DNA of 64,000 nucleotides from Gonatopus flavifemur (GCA_018340375.1 JAFFJZ010000004.1:25952001-26016000); one strand, 5' to 3'. Counted from the first letter of the stretch, positions 22,841 to 35,545 are shown. Translations and numbers: made by a program. The notes: a model not told the origin generated them from the letters alone.

Positions 22841-23330
22841 TCGTTTCAAGAATTTACTGCAAGATGAGTATTTTTTTATCCGATTAGCAATTCGTGTTAA
22901 TAAACGATTCAAACTTCAGCAATATCTCATGTAGTATGTCATTATTAATTTCTTTGTACCATTTTCGTTGACATTACACGTTGTGAATGAATTTATACAA
23001 AACAGATTTTGATTCTCATGACAAAAAAATACATGAATGATTGGTGATATATTCGAAATAATTTCTATCAATTGTATCAGATTAATTTAAAGAATTCACA
23101 TTATGATGACAAATTCTCGAGAGTTGACAAGAATTTGGGTGCACATTATTGATACTTTTTTTCCTCGTAAAAAACAATTATTCACTCAAGTTGAATGTAA
23201 GGCTTTACGAGTCGAAAATATGACAGGATAAATTACTGTGACGATTCCATGAATAGTGATCGAGCAGCTCGATTCTTCTGGAATTTTGCCTGAGATAATA
23301 CACGACTTAGAATTTAATGCTTCATCGGCG

Positions 23331-23472
23331 TCACGGAAGAAGGCTACTCCTCACTGGTCTCTTATTAAAATCTTCGTCGATGTCATGAAGATCTGGAGGA
23401 TCTGCGTAACCACTATCTTCGTAACGAGTACATCGTGAACCTGGTGATCTTGGTGGGTGAACTGGATGAATA
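23331..23472 (-). CDS. Coiled-coil protein gene, terminal exon
   Basis: Read on the minus strand, TTTTTTTGCCAG precedes 23472. The exon opens with one base that completes the split codon from the exon at 37065-37234 (AG+T = Ser), followed by 46 codons: IHPVHPPRSPGSRCTRYEDS and onward through YADPPDLHDIDEDF to SSLLP and TGA. An ATTAAA polyadenylation-like signal lies about 15 bases past the stop. The peptide is proline-rich then acidic, like an unstructured C-terminal tail. Exact phase agreement with an exon 13.6 kb away is the main support. The protein family is not certain. Confidence 0.65.
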
Positions 23473-23799
23473 CTGGCAAAAAAATTTCAGAGAACAATTT
23501 TCATTAAATTCTATACATGACTGCAAATGTGTTGTTACATTCATGAGGGAATGTCATTTTTATCGAATAATGTGCTGGAGAAAATGGAAAAATAATTTTC
23601 CTATGACCTTTCAGAATTTAATCGATTGTATCCTTCAGTCACTCCACGTATTTTTGCGCATTTTCGTTAATCTTCCGTTGTGCATTGCAATCAATCAAAT
23701 GAAACTAAGTTTTCAATTATAAAAAATGTACTAAGGTCCTTCAATTTTATCTCCGATTTTGTTCTGAATTATACCTTTTCAACCTCTATGAATATAAGT

Positions 23800-24181
23800 C
23801 CTAGTGAAAATGAATCATATAAGAACATACATAAAGCATATAGAAACCATATATGGTAATATATGACCATATATAATTCATACGCAATCCATATTGAATC
23901 CGTATATGATCATATATGGCCCATACAGAATCCATATATGAGCTTTCGATGCAAGATTTTCCCATACATGTGAAAAAAATTCTGTCACATATGAAATATT
24001 TTTCGTACACGGATTTTATATGGATTATATATGAGTCATATATGATCATATATGGATCACATATGGATTAAATATGGATTGTATATGATTCTATGCATTT
24101 TCATATATGAATCATATATGAATTTTATATGTATTATGTATGGATTATGTATGGGTCATATATGTTTGTTTTTTACTAGGG
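23800..24181. mobile_element. 382-bp AT-rich foldback, copy 1
   Basis: Ends CCTAGTGAAAA and TTTTTTACTAGGG bracket ATATATGG/CCATATAT palindromes. The copy at 57807-58188 has the same length and is nearly identical in reverse orientation. GT follows or precedes the ends at both loci. Non-coding. Confidence 0.8.
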
Positions 24182-24261
24182 GTCAGATTTTAAAAACCTC
24201 TTGTTCTTAGAATATCCATGTACTGCTCTTGTGTTACGTGGAGTGTTACATAGTGTAAAGC

Positions 24262-24420
24262 CATGCGAAAATGTTCAAGTCGGGCACTGCTAAGGAGTTA
24301 TACTTGATTTTGACAGGTGATGAAAGTGGTTACTACTATGATGATCTACGAACTCGTAGATCAAAGTTGGGGTCTTCGAAGACAAAGGCCAGTCATTACA
24401 ATGGAAAAAAACAAGATCTG
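24262..24420 (+). pseudogene. Mariner-type transposase relic around the first catalytic Asp
   Basis: The frame reads MFKSGTAKELYLILTGDESG then YYYDDLRTRRSK. LTGDES followed by an aromatic and tyrosine run is the usual context of the first catalytic Asp in mariner transposases. Only about 50 codons are recognisable, with the conserved Trp after TGDES lost. It is short, so the assignment is tentative. Confidence 0.4.
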
Positions 24421-24671
24421 TCGGTAAACAAATGCCCGATACTTCGAAAAAAACTCATGCATGACCATGGAGCCTCCCGAAGTGGCTGATCATCTACTTC
24501 GGAAGGCTCCCATGTTTGAGCATGCATAATTTATGTATGATTATGAATGATTTATGCATGAACATACAAGATTGCAAGCATCATTCACGATGATATGTTG
24601 GTCATGTATGACCATGCATGTTTCCTGGTCAACCGTTTTCGTTGTGATTCATATATGATCATGTGGGTAGA

Positions 24672-24825
24672 CCCTCGTTGTCCCGAATGCTGGGTAATCC
24701 GGAATTTCTCAATTGGTCAAGAATTAGTATTTTTTAGTACGTTCCCTAAAAAGTACTAGTTTTTAACGAATCAGGGAATTTCGGGCTAGCAGACTTCCGG
24801 GACAATAGGGATCTGCTGATCACGC
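24672..24825. mobile_element. Hairpin miniature element (TTGTCCCGAA ends)
   Basis: TTGTCCCGAATGCTGGGTAA pairs with the complement ending TTCCGGGACAATAGGG. The inner AAAAAGTACTAGTTTTT-like stem is AT-rich. Non-coding. Confidence 0.5.
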
Positions 24826-24943
24826 GGCGGAACGTAGAATCCCGGGGAAAAAATAATAAGGGATGTGGGACAAGATGATTGGTCCACCATTGTCGCTCTA
24901 ACTCAAATAAGGGAAGCTGCGATACATTAAAAAACATCTTACT

Positions 24944-25066
24944 CCGGGTAATCATGCTAGCGACTGTCATACGTGACATTGGAAGAAAAAAGAGATCCGA
25001 GTTGAAAACATTTTTCCTCTTTATTCTTTTCATGATGTTGCGCGTGACAGTCGCTAGCATGAGTAT
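24944..25066. mobile_element. Short palindromic element
   Basis: CATGCTAGCGACTGTCA and its complement TGACAGTCGCTAGCATG flank a loop. CCGGGTAATCATG against CATGAGTATCCGAGG extends the pairing weakly. Confidence 0.5.
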
Positions 25067-25365
25067 CCGAGGTTACATTTACATCTTGCATATACTAATT
25101 TGTCCATAATTCATGAACTAAACATTAACAAATCAGAGAGTAAATGTGTTTAAACTTTCACTATGCACTATCAATTGAATGGTATACATATAACATTAAC
25201 AGATATCCGATCCTAAACCACTATATCATTTCACCTAATAACATAACCTATTTTACGAATATTATTCACCTATAGAATTTAGGCATAATTCAATCGTCAC
25301 TGAATAGAAGGGAATTCGTTTATTGTGTGTATAAGTACATTTGACAGTATTGCAATTTCAAATAT

Positions 25366-25559
25366 AGGGTGAACTATCCAGTAGATGGACGATTCATAAA
25401 AGAAGTAATTATTATAAATTTCTGCTACATTTAAATAATTTGATTGTTTCCAAGAGAAGTTATTTCTATTGCGAAAACAAAAGAATTATTCTAAGGTAGC
25501 AGAAATTTCCTAATAACTACTTCTTTCATGAGTCGTTCATTTGCTGGGTAGTTCACCCT
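25366..25559. mobile_element. 194-bp hairpin miniature element
   Basis: AGGGTGAACTATCCAG and its complement CTGGGTAGTTCACCCT bracket arms of about 85 bp (AAGAAGTAATTATTA, AATTTCTGCTAC). No target duplication was established. Confidence 0.65.
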
Positions 25560-25835
25560 GGATGCATATAAATATATCAAGCGTATCTGAATTCATATAA
25601 TTCATAAACAGTAAAAAATTAATTCATATACTCAAATTGCATCATCGGATCACTGTTATAGTACTTCAGTGCTCATCATGAAAGAATTATATTCTCAAGA
25701 TTGTGAAATTGTACTCCACCATTGGAACTCTACATTGCTACGTATTTATTTATTCATTAATTGTTCCTAACCCCTCAAATTGAATATCTTTCATTTCACA
25801 ATGAACAATATGTTCTTGACACCTAATGAACTCTT

Positions 25836-28800
25836 CCTCCCCGTGGATGATTGCGGGTCTTCCAGGGGGATATTCATGATACCTGTCCTTGATATCCTTC
25901 TTATCCATCCCTGGTAGTATCTGCTTCCTTTACGTGGTGGGGAGGATAAGTATCTCAGAGTTGGGTCTTTTTTTTGAGTGGAATGAACTACTCAAGAGAA
26001 AGAATACGAACTGAGAGAAACGAAATCATCCTAATGCCAGAAACATCGGCAAAAACGGAAGGAAAGCAAGGGGAAACTACCTTCCTTGACATGTTTCAAT
26101 ACTTCCCGAGGAAATGGAACCTTTTCCAAACCTGGAATATTATACTCGTGAAACAAAAACAAACGAACAAATTAATGAGTACATGATGGCGCTCTCTCGG
26201 GTAAAATATTCCGGAGGTAAACTAGTCTCCCGTTCGGATCTCCGGGTGGAGGCTGCTCGAGGAAGCTTCATCAGCAAAGAACGAAAACCGAAGAATAGGA
26301 TAGGGAAAAGAAACAACATTCTTCGAGTCGGAGCGTGGAATGTTAGATCACTGAGGCAAGCGGGAAAATTAGAAAATTTGAAATTAGAAATGAATAGGTT
26401 GAATATAGACGTAATGGGGATTAGCGAAATGAGATGGCCACAAGGGGGCGATTTCTGTAGTGGGGATTATAGAATAATTCATACAGGATCAAAGAACGGT
26501 CAAGCAGGTGTAGGAATTTTAATGCATAAAAGAGTAGGAAATAGAATAGAAAATTATTTGCAACATAATGAACGTGTGATGATGGTTAGAATCAGAACAA
26601 AACCGGTAGACACAGTCATAGTCCAAGTATACATGCCCACATCTGCATATTCGGAGGAAGATATTGAAAAAACGTACGAAGGAATAGAAGAAGTGATAGA
26701 ATATGTGAAGGGAGAAGAGAATTTGATAGTGATGGGGGATTGGGATGCGGTAGTAGGACAAGGAAAAGAGGACAACATAATAGGAGAGTTTGCGTTAGGG
26801 AGGAGGAACGATAGAGGACAACGTTTAGTCGAATTTTGTGAAAACCATAAGATGGTTATCACAAACACTTTATTTGAAAAGAAGAATCTACACTTGGAAA
26901 ATGCCAGGAGATACAGCAAGATACCAAATTGATTACATATTAGTGGAACAAAGATTTAGAAACCACGTGAAAAACTGTAAAACTTATCCCAGTGTAGATA
27001 TAGATAGTGATCATAATATGTTGATGATGAAATGTTCTCTGGAATTCAAATCTCTGAAGAAGAAAAGGAAAATGCCGAAAAGATGGAATTTGAAGAACCT
27101 CAAGCAAAAACAAACACATGAGGCATTTGAGAAAATGTTGGATGAAAAATTGGGAGATCAAAAAGAGAAAGACTTGGGAATAGAGAGGAGATGGGCAAAG
27201 ATGAAGGGGAATATAGGAGAATGTGCGGATAAGATTTTGAAGAATAATCGGGTAGTACCTATAAACCCATGCATAACGGGAGAAATTTCAGAATTGATAA
27301 ATGAAAGGAGAAAATACAAGAATAATGATAGCCAAGAAGGCCAGCAACGATACAAATCATTGAAAAATAAAATAATAAGAGAATCAAGGAAAGCAAAAGA
27401 ACAGTGGTTAGAAGGGAAATGTCAGGAAATAAAAATAAGATTGCATTTAGGAAAAATAGATGAAGCATATAGGATTATTAAAAGATTTTTCGGACAAATG
27501 AAATCTAGGAGCAATAAGATTAGAAACTCTCTAGGACGACAATTGATAAAAACGGAAGAGGAAATAGAACAGTGGATCAATCATTTGGAAGACTTGTATA
27601 GAGGAAAAGATGATATAGCACTTTTAGAGAAGGAAAAGGATGAAGATGAGGGAGAATTGGGAGATTCGATATTGAGATCAGAATTCGACAAGGCTTTGAA
27701 AGAATAGAAAAATAATAAAGCGCCAGGCATAGATGGCATAAGTGCGGATCTTATGAAAGCCTCCAGTGAAGGAACTCGTGACGTACTGTTTGAATTGATC
27801 AGAGATATGTACGGAAAAGGAGGAGTACCGGAAGATTTCCAAAAGAATAAAATTGTCGCTATCCCGAAAAAACAAGGGGCAGACAAATGCGAGAACTACA
27901 GAACGATCAGTTCAACTTCACATGCATCGAAGATACTGACCAAAATTATATACAGGAAGATGGAAAATAAAATAGAGAGTAGATTGGCAGAAGATCAGTT
28001 TGGTATTAGAAAAAATAGGGGAACGCGAGAAGCAATTTCAGCACTCAGGGTAGTAATAGAGAAAAGGATAGTGCTGAAGAAATCTGTGTACATAGGTTTT
28101 GTAGATATACAAAAGGCTTCCGATAATGTGGACTGGGAGAAGATGCTTGCGATCCTGAAGAAGGTGGGAATAAATTATAAAGATAGAAGAATAATATACG
28201 AATTATATAAGAATCAAAGTGCAATAATAGACATAGAGGGTCAGGAAGGGGACGCACAAATAAGAAGAGGGGTGAGACAAGGATGCTCATTATCGCCACT
28301 GATTTTCAATTCATATATAGAAGAAGCAATGAACGAAGTGAAGGAGGAAATTCAATCGAAATTACAGATTCAGGGAGAAAATATAAGTATGTTGAGATTC
28401 GCGGATGACATAGCTATACTTCCCACGAGTAGTACTGAGCTAGAAAATATTCTCAACACTATGAGAACAATATTATTAGAAAACTATTGTATGAATATGA
28501 ATAAAGACAAAACAAAATTCATGATGTGTACAGCAGCGAAAACAGCTAGAAGAACGAAAATCAGAATAGATACCGAGAAAATTGAACAGGTGAAAGAATT
28601 CAAATATCTAGGAAGCATAATCACAGAAAACGGCAAAAGCGAAAGAGATATAAGAGCAAGAATAGCACAAGGGAAACAGGCTTTTTACCAAAAGAAACAG
28701 TTATTATGCTAAAAAAATATAAGCTTGGAAGTAAGGAAAAAATTCTTGAAAAGTTACGTTTGGAGCACAGCATTATATGGTTGCGAAACTTGGACAATGG

Positions 28801-29184
28801 GGAAAACTGATCAATGAAGACTTGAAGCTTTTGAAATGTGGTGTTATAGGAGGATGCTCAGAATAAAATGGATAGACAAAGTCAAAAATGAAGAAGTATT
28901 CGAGCAGATAAATGGAGAAAGAAATCTTTTGAAACACATCGTGAAAAGCAGAAGCAATCTTATAGGACACACATCACGGCATGAGAGTTCATCGAAAACA
29001 ATATTGGAAGGGAAAATGAATGGTAAAACTGGTAAAAGTAGACCTAGATCAAGTTATATGAAGCAAATCGTACAAGACAAGGGATGTAGCAGATATGTAG
29101 AAATTAAAGGTTTGGCGGATAATAGACAGGGGTGGAGGGTTTCATCAAACCAGTCGTAAGACTGATCACTTCATGATGACGATG
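25836..29184 (+). mobile_element. RTE-clade LINE, full-length copy 1
   Basis: The 3.35-kb element is bounded by an 11-bp target duplication AATGAACTCTT (25825-25835 and 29185-29195). It begins with a 5' region that matches copy 2 (GATGATTGCGGGTCTTCCAG) and ends in a short ATGATGACGATG tail typical of RTE elements. It carries an AP-type endonuclease followed by reverse transcriptase, with no LTRs. Several stops and a frameshift inactivate it. It lies in the last intron of the minus-strand coiled-coil gene, in the opposite orientation. Confidence 0.92.
26114..29159 (+). pseudogene. RTE endonuclease-reverse transcriptase, copy 1 (broken)
   Basis: The protein would cut target DNA and copy its own RNA at the nick. 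The endonuclease part shows LRVGAWNVRSL, GISEMRW, VIVQVYMPTSAYS, GDWDAVVG (usual Asn of GDWNA changed to Asp; copy 2 keeps GDWNA) and DSDHN. A short deletion near 26878 relative to copy 3 shifts the frame at 26932. The middle frame (26838-27707) ends at a TAG where copy 3 has TTG, just before KNNKAPGIDGISADL. The reverse transcriptase (27753-28712) has PKKQGADKCENYRTI, GVRQGCSLSPLIF and the catalytic FADDIA, with SIITENGK following. A TAA at 28710-28712 interrupts the C-terminal part, which continues to 29159 (WCYRRMLRIKW). Confidence 0.9.
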
Positions 29185-29374
29185 AATGAACTCTTATATA
29201 TCAACATACATTGTTATATTATTCCTATAATCATTATGATTATTCTCATAATGTTATTGAATGAGAAAATATGAATATAAGTAAGTTTATTACTCTGGCC
29301 GTTTTCAAATATAAACACACATTTGACATTTCATTTACCTCAAAGTTCCAATTTGCCACCACTTCCTGTTCCTG

Positions 29375-29755
29375 CCCGTACAGCACAACCACCGATTCTC
29401 CACCCAGGACTTCGGTGGACTGGAGGTGGAGAATCAGTGGAGAAATGAGAGCCGTGGAAATAAGGGAGAGTCTCCGTTGAGGCAACGGAGAGGCGACGTG
29501 GATTTGTCCGCCTCCTTCATTTCCAATAAAATTTATGTTAGTGGATTCACTCATTGAAATTCGGTTGTGTAAATCGACAGATATGAATTTTATTGAAAAT
29601 AAAGGGGGCGGACAAATCCACGTCGCCTCTCTGTTGCCTCAACGGAGACTCTCCCTTATTTCTCCCTTATTTCCATGGCTCCCATTTCTCCACCAATTCT
29701 CCACCTCCAGTCCACCGAAGTCCTAGGTGGAGGATCAGTAGTTGTGCTGTACGGG
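29375..29755. mobile_element. 381-bp palindromic element (CCCGTACAGCAC ends)
   Basis: CCCGTACAGCACAACCACCG (end) and the complement at 29736-29755 bracket arms of about 150 bp that pair through GTGGACTGGAGGTGGAGAAT and GACGTGGATTTGTCCGCC. A related end is at 19897-19917. Target duplication not seen. Confidence 0.75.
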
Positions 29756-30290
29756 TGTTTAGAGGAAATATGGCGGACCAATCAAGATGCTTCGATTTCT
29801 GAAGCCTATTCACCAGACTCTGATTATAGGGTCTCTACTTGCGACGTGTTTGCGCGCCCTCTCAAAGGTTGACTTTTATGCGAACTGAAAATCAAAATGA
29901 CAGCCTGGTAGAGCGACCTAATCTAAACATTATTGTAATTTTGAAACATCAAGAATAATTCAACAATGAAGTATGCAATGTGAGGGTGTTGGCTGCTTCT
30001 TGTATAGCCGACCAATTGTCAGGGATGTTAAAATACACGATTCTAACAATTTTTTACATTACGTGTAGAAAAATGTAAAATACATCATGTAAATTACACC
30101 TTATATGCCAAAAACGTAAAATACTCAATTTTAGTTAGTAATTGACTTTATTGCTCATTCTCAGCAATACATAAATTTTAATAGTCAATTTTCAAATTAT
30201 TCAGGTTATGTGACTTACAGGTTATGGATGGATAATACTTTTCGATTGACTGAACGCCTGTTATTAATGTTGAATTATTGGTAGGCTCCC

Positions 30291-30373
30291 CACACAGCAC
30301 AGGAGTTTAAACAGAATTCTCAAAAATCCATAATGAATCCTCCGCGAACTCTTTCTAAACTGGTGTGCTGTAT
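30291..30373. mobile_element. 83-bp CACACAGCAC miniature element
   Basis: CCACACAGCACAGGAGTT and the complement AACTGGTGTGCTGTATGGG flank it. The family recurs at 21532 and 52366. Confidence 0.55.
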
Positions 30374-30413
30374 GGGTACATTCTAATACTGTAGAAAAAC
30401 GTCCCAGATCTCA

Positions 30414-30500
30414 GATAGCACAAGAATTCTCAAGGAGGTCTTAAAGAATACAATTCATTCATAAAGAATTCCTCAAGAATTCTTGTGCCATCTGGGATAA
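30414..30500. mobile_element. 87-bp CAGATAGCACAAG miniature element
   Basis: CAGATAGCACAAGAATTCTC and GAATTCTTGTGCCATCTGGG are inverted ends. It is nested in the hAT-like element 30020-31246. Confidence 0.55.
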
Positions 30501-31547
30501 TACGAATAATTCTTTTTCAAAAAAAAAAAAGAATAGAATTCTTCAAGAACTCTTTTCGAACCAATGAATTCATAAACAGCTCTGGAACAGGTCAATTTTT
30601 CGGACATTAACGAGTTCTTCGATGATATTGAAAGTATTGTTTTAGTACCCTCAAAGAACTTGTTGATATCCCAAACATTGAACTTCTCCAGAGCTCTTTA
30701 CGGATTCATTAGTTCGAAAAGAGTTCTTGAAGAATAATATTCTTATTTTTGAAAAAGAATTCTTCGTGTGTTATCGGGAGTTTTCTTTTCTTCCTTCCAA
30801 TAGATACTTGATGCCAATTCATTGTTAATTGATTAGGAACATTTCAAGTGGATAAATATGTGAGAAATATTCTTCTGAACATATTCATGCACTTGAAAAT
30901 GTTTCTAATCAATTAAGAATGAAATGACAACAAGGATCTATCGGAAAGAAAGGAAAGGATCAATTGAACCCACTGTTTGTACGTTATGTATTGAAAACTC
31001 AATGTTCTATTCAGATTTGAATTTGAAATAATAATTATTATTCTTTCTCCCGACAATTAACTGAAAACCTTCAAATTATTGATCCAACTTTATAAAATAT
31101 ATAGAAATGCAATTTTTTGAATTTTGAATTTCGCGGGTGTAATATACGTATGTAATTTACTCTCGATTCTTTAAGGTAAAATACATAGTTTTTTACGTGT
31201 CAAAAACTGTGTATAATACATCATGTATTTTACTTCGACAACCCTGCCAATTGTATTCTTGATTCTATGAGAGATCACCAATAATCAAAGTTTGGCCTAC
31301 TTTTTCTGGCAACTCTGCTCCAATGATGCCAGAATAGAGGGCGAGGACCGTCAAGGCTATCCCCTCTCCGTTACATTTCCCCTACGTTCCTTTTCCCTGG
31401 TGAAAATATACGCTCGTAGGAAACGCATTCGAAGCTGAGAAGAAACGTGAAAAGGTTCCAATCTTCTCTTGCCGAAGCGTATAATAATTGCTCGTTGTAG
31501 AGTACTGAAATTATACCTTCATCATCATCATCATGAAGTAATCAGTC

Positions 31548-34500
31548 TTATGACTGGTTTGATGAAATCCTCCAACCCTGTCTATTATCCGCTAACCGCT
31601 TAATTTCTGCATATCTACGGCAACCCTTATCTTGTATAATTTGCTTCATATAACTCAATCTATGTCTACCTCTTCGAGTTTTACCATTCATTTTTCCTTC
31701 CAATATTGTTTTCAATAAGCTATCATACCTCAATGTGTGTCTCATCAGATTACTTCTTCTTCTCACGACCTGTCTCAAGAGACTTCTTTTTTCATTTACC
31801 TTCTCAAGTACTTCTTCATTTCTTACTTTCTCTATCCACTTTATTCTAAGCATCTTTCTATAACACCACATTCCAAAAGCTTCAAGTCTTCGTTGGTCCG
31901 TTTTTCCAATTGTCCAAGTTTCGCAACCATATAATGCTGTGCTCCAAACGTAACTTTTCAAGAATTTTTTCCTTACTTCCAAGCTTATATTTTTTTAGCA
32001 TAATAACTGTTTCTTTTGGTAAAAAGCCTGTTTCCCTTGTGCTATTCTTGCTCTTATATCTCTTTCGCTTTTGCCGTTTTCTGTAATTATGCTCCCTAGA
32101 TATTTAAATTCTTTGACTTGCTGAATTGTCTCTGCATCTATTTTGATTTTCGTTCTTCTTGATGTGTTCGCTGTTGTGCAAATCATGAATTTTGTTTTGT
32201 CCTTATTTATATTCATACAATATTTGTCTAGTAATATTTTTTTCATAGTGTTGAGAGTATTTTCTAACTCAGCACCACTCGTAGCTAATATAGCTATGTC
32301 ATCCACAGATCTCAATATGCTTACATTTTCACCTTGAATCTGTAATTTCAATTGTACTTGTTCCTTCACTTCGTTCATCGCTTCTTCTATATACAAATTG
32401 AAAATCAATGGCGATAGTGAGCATCCTTATCTCACCCCTCTTCTAATTTGTGCTTCTCCTTTTTGACCCTCTATTTCTATTATTGCGGTTTGATTCTCAT
32501 ATAATTCATATATTATTCTCCTATCCCTGAAATTAATTCCTACCTTTTTCAAAATCGTAAACATCTTCTCCCAATCAACATTATCGAATGCTTTTTGTAT
32601 ATCTACAAAACCTATATACACAGACTTTTTGAGCTCTAGACTTTTCTCTACTACTGTTCTCAGTGCTAATATTGCTTCTCGCGTTCCCCTATTTTTCCTA
32701 AAACCGAACTGATCTTCTGCTAATCTACTCTATTTCATTTTCTATTCTCCTGTATATGATTTTTGTCAGTATTTTCGAGGCATTTGAAGTTAAACTAATC
32801 GTTCTGTAGTTCTCGCATTTGTCTGCTCCTTGTTTTTTTGGAATGGCGACAATTTTATTCTTCTGGAAATCTTCCGGTACTTCGCCTATTTCGTACATAT
32901 CTCTGACCAATTCAAACAGTGCGTCACGAGTTCCCTGACTGGAGGCTTTGATAAGGTCCGCACTTATGCCATCTGTTCCTGGCGCTTTATTATTTTTCAA
33001 TTCTTTCAAAGCCCTGTCGAATTCTGATCTCAAAATTGAATCTCCCAATTCTTCTTCATCGACATCTTCCTCCCTCTCTAAAAATCCGATATTATCGCCT
33101 CCTTTATATAGATCTTCTAAATGATTAATCCATTGTTCTATTTTTTCCTCCGTTCTTATCAATTGTCTTCCTAGAGAATTTTTAATCTCACTGCTTCTAG
33201 ATTTCATTTGTCCAAAAAATCTCTTAACAATCCTATATGCCTCATCAATTTTTCCTGAATGTAATCTCACTTCTATATCTTGACATTTCCCCTTCAACCA
33301 TTGTTCTTTTGCTTTCCTTGATTCTCTGATTATTTCATTCCTCAGTGCCTTGTATGTCTGCTGATCTTGTTCACTATTCTTATTCTTGTATTTCCTCCTT
33401 TCATTAATTAAATCGAGAATTTCTTCTGTTATCCATGGTTTTTCAGGCTCTATCCCATCGTTCTTCAAAATATCATCTGCACATTGCTCTATGTTCCTCT
33501 TCATATTTGTCCATCTACTCTCTTTTTCCAAGTCTTTCTCTTGTCGATTCTCCAATTTTTCGTCCAACATCGCTTTGAATGCGTCCTGTGTTTTTCCTTG
33601 TTTGAGATTCTTCAAATTCCATCTTTTTTGCATTTTCCTTTTCTTCTTCAGAGCTTTGAATTTCAGAGAACATTTCATCAGCAACATATTGTGATCACTA
33701 TCTATATCCGCGCCTGGATAAGTTTTACAGCTTTTCACTTGGTTTCTAAATCTTTGTTTTACTACAGTGGGTGGCCAAATTATTAGGCCACAATTGAGAT
33801 TATTGAGATGGCTCCAAAGTTGAATATCTCAGTGAAAAATTATCGTAAGGAAACAAATGAATACGCAATTTCAAGGGCAAAGTCTACTCTTTGAGCATCA
33901 TTTGACCTCTTTGGTCTATCATGTTTGCCCGACAACCTACATCGCATTAAGTATGAGCATTTTGCTCGATATTTCCTCAGTTTTCCAAACAGAAGGAGCT
34001 CGCAGGAAGATTAAAACATGGAAACACGAAAATAAACATTTTGTAGAGAATTTCCTCAGCTCCAAAACGCTTTTTTTATTTTCCTGGTAGAGTCATTTTC
34101 AGCGGAGTTATGTCATGTTTTATGACTTGTAATTTTGAGACGGTTAAGGGAACAAAAAATTTCCTTGGAGGAAAAAGTTTAGTTTTGCTATGTATTATAC
34201 GAAAAAAAATACTTCGAGAGGTTTTTGATTGCTTTCAAAAGTATTTTCTGCGTATAATACATCTTAAAACAAATCTTTTTCTTTCATGGAGATTTTTCCC
34301 CCCTCTACCGTCTCCAAATTACAAGTCATAAAACATGACATAACTCCGCTAAAAATGACTCTACCAGGAAAATAAAAAAAGCGTTTTGGAGCTGAGGAAA
34401 TTCTCTACAAAATGTTCATTTTCGTGTTTCCATGTTTTAATCTTCCTGCGAGCTCCTTCTGTTTGAAAAACTGAGGAAATATCGAGCAAAATGCTCATAC

Positions 34501-35545
34501 TTAATGCGATGTAGGTTGTCGGGCAAACATGATAGACCAAAGAGGTCAAATGATGCTCAAAGAGTAGACTTTGCCCTTGAAATTGCGTATTCATTTGTTT
34601 CCTTACGATAATTTTTCACTGAGATATTCAACTTTGGAGTAATCTCAATAATCTCAATTGTGGCCTAATAATTTGGCCACCCACTGTAATATGTAATCAA
34701 TTTGATATCTTGCTATATCTCCTGGCATTTTCCAAGTATAGATTCTTCTTGGATGATTTTTGAATAATTTGTTGGTAATAACCATTTTATGACTCTCACA
34801 GAATTCGATTAAACGTTGCCCTCTTTCATTTGTTTTTCCTAACGCAAAATCTCCTATTATGTTGGCCTCTTCTCCTTGCCCTACTACCGCATTCCAGTCG
34901 CCTATGATCATTAAATTTTCTTCTCCCTTCACATATTCTATCACTTCTTCTATTTCATCGTACGTTTTTTTCGATATCCTCCTTTGAGTATGCAGATGTG
35001 GGCATGTATACTTGGACTATAACAGTGGCTGCCGGTTTTGTTCTAACTCTGACCATCATTACGCGTTCGCTATGTTGCAAATTATTTTCTATCCTATTCC
35101 CTACCCTCTTATACATTATAATTCCCACACCTGCTTGACCATTCATTGATCCTGTGTGGATGATTCTATAATCTCCACTCCAGAAATCCCCTTCTTGCGG
35201 CCATCTCATTTCACTAATTCCCATTACATCGATACCCAACCTCTTTATTTCCAGTTTCAAATTTTCTAATTTTCCTGTTTGTCTCAGTGATCTAACATTC
35301 CACGCTCCGACTCAAAGAATGTTCTCTTTCTTCCCTATCTTCTTTGGGTTTCTATCTTGTTTGATGAGGTTCTCTCGAGCAGCCTCCACCCGGAGATCCG
35401 AACGGGAGGCTATTTTACCTCCAGAATATTTTACTCGAGAGGACGCCATCATGTTGTTGTTGTCGCTTTTTTTCAATAAATCAAAATTCAAAATTCCAGG
35501 TTGGAGAAAAGATTTCATTTCCTCGGGAATATTGAAAGATATCAA
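31548..35545 (-). pseudogene. RTE endonuclease-reverse transcriptase, copy 2 (broken)
   Basis: Fragments from 5' to 3' on the minus strand are: leader (35545-35312), endonuclease start GIDVMGISEMRW (35260-34955), endonuclease middle with intact GDWNAVVG (34944-34654), then after the nested insertion the linker and N-terminal reverse transcriptase with KNNKAPGTDGISADL (33738-32725), VYIGFVDIQKAFDNVDW-like palm sequence (32621-32427), the catalytic region (32408-31995) in which FADD has become SVDD, and the C-terminal part YGCETWTIGKTDQRR (31982-31548). Copy 2 shares the stop after KKQLLC with copy 1. Confidence 0.9.
33765..34686. mobile_element. 922-bp near-perfect palindrome, TA-inserted (Tc1/mariner type)
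   Basis: CAGTGGGTGGCCAAATTATT and its complement are the ends, with TA on both sides (33763-33764, 34687-34688). The two arms, each more than 350 bp, are almost identical, leaving a central loop of about 150 bp. Comparison with LINE copy 1 shows the pre-insertion site had a single TA, so the duplication is proven. Each arm carries the same 77-codon open frame (33857-34090 and 34594-34361, beginning MNTQFQGQSLLFEHH) differing in one residue. This is a consequence of the palindrome. No transposase catalytic motif is present. Confidence 0.9.

Larger units (their letters stand above)
30020..31246. mobile_element. 1.2-kb hAT-like non-autonomous element with nested miniature elements
   Basis: CAGGGATGTTAAAATACA and the complement (ACTTCGACAACCCTG end) are terminal repeats. 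CCAATTGT at 30012-30019 and 31247-31254 is a perfect 8-bp target duplication. GTAAAATACATCATGTA-type motifs recur near both ends, as subterminal repeats do. At 30291-30373 and 30414-30500 small elements with CACACAGCACAGGAG and GATAGCACAAGAATTC ends are nested. No transposase. Confidence 0.85.

Noticed and set aside
23801..24049. Minus-strand frame with YIWSYI repeats
   Set aside because: It is produced by the ATATATGG palindromes of the AT foldback. The same happens in copy 2.
24471..24513. GC-rich hairpin resembling a bacterial terminator
   Set aside because: The context is eukaryotic, and the hairpin sits among other miniature-element palindromes.
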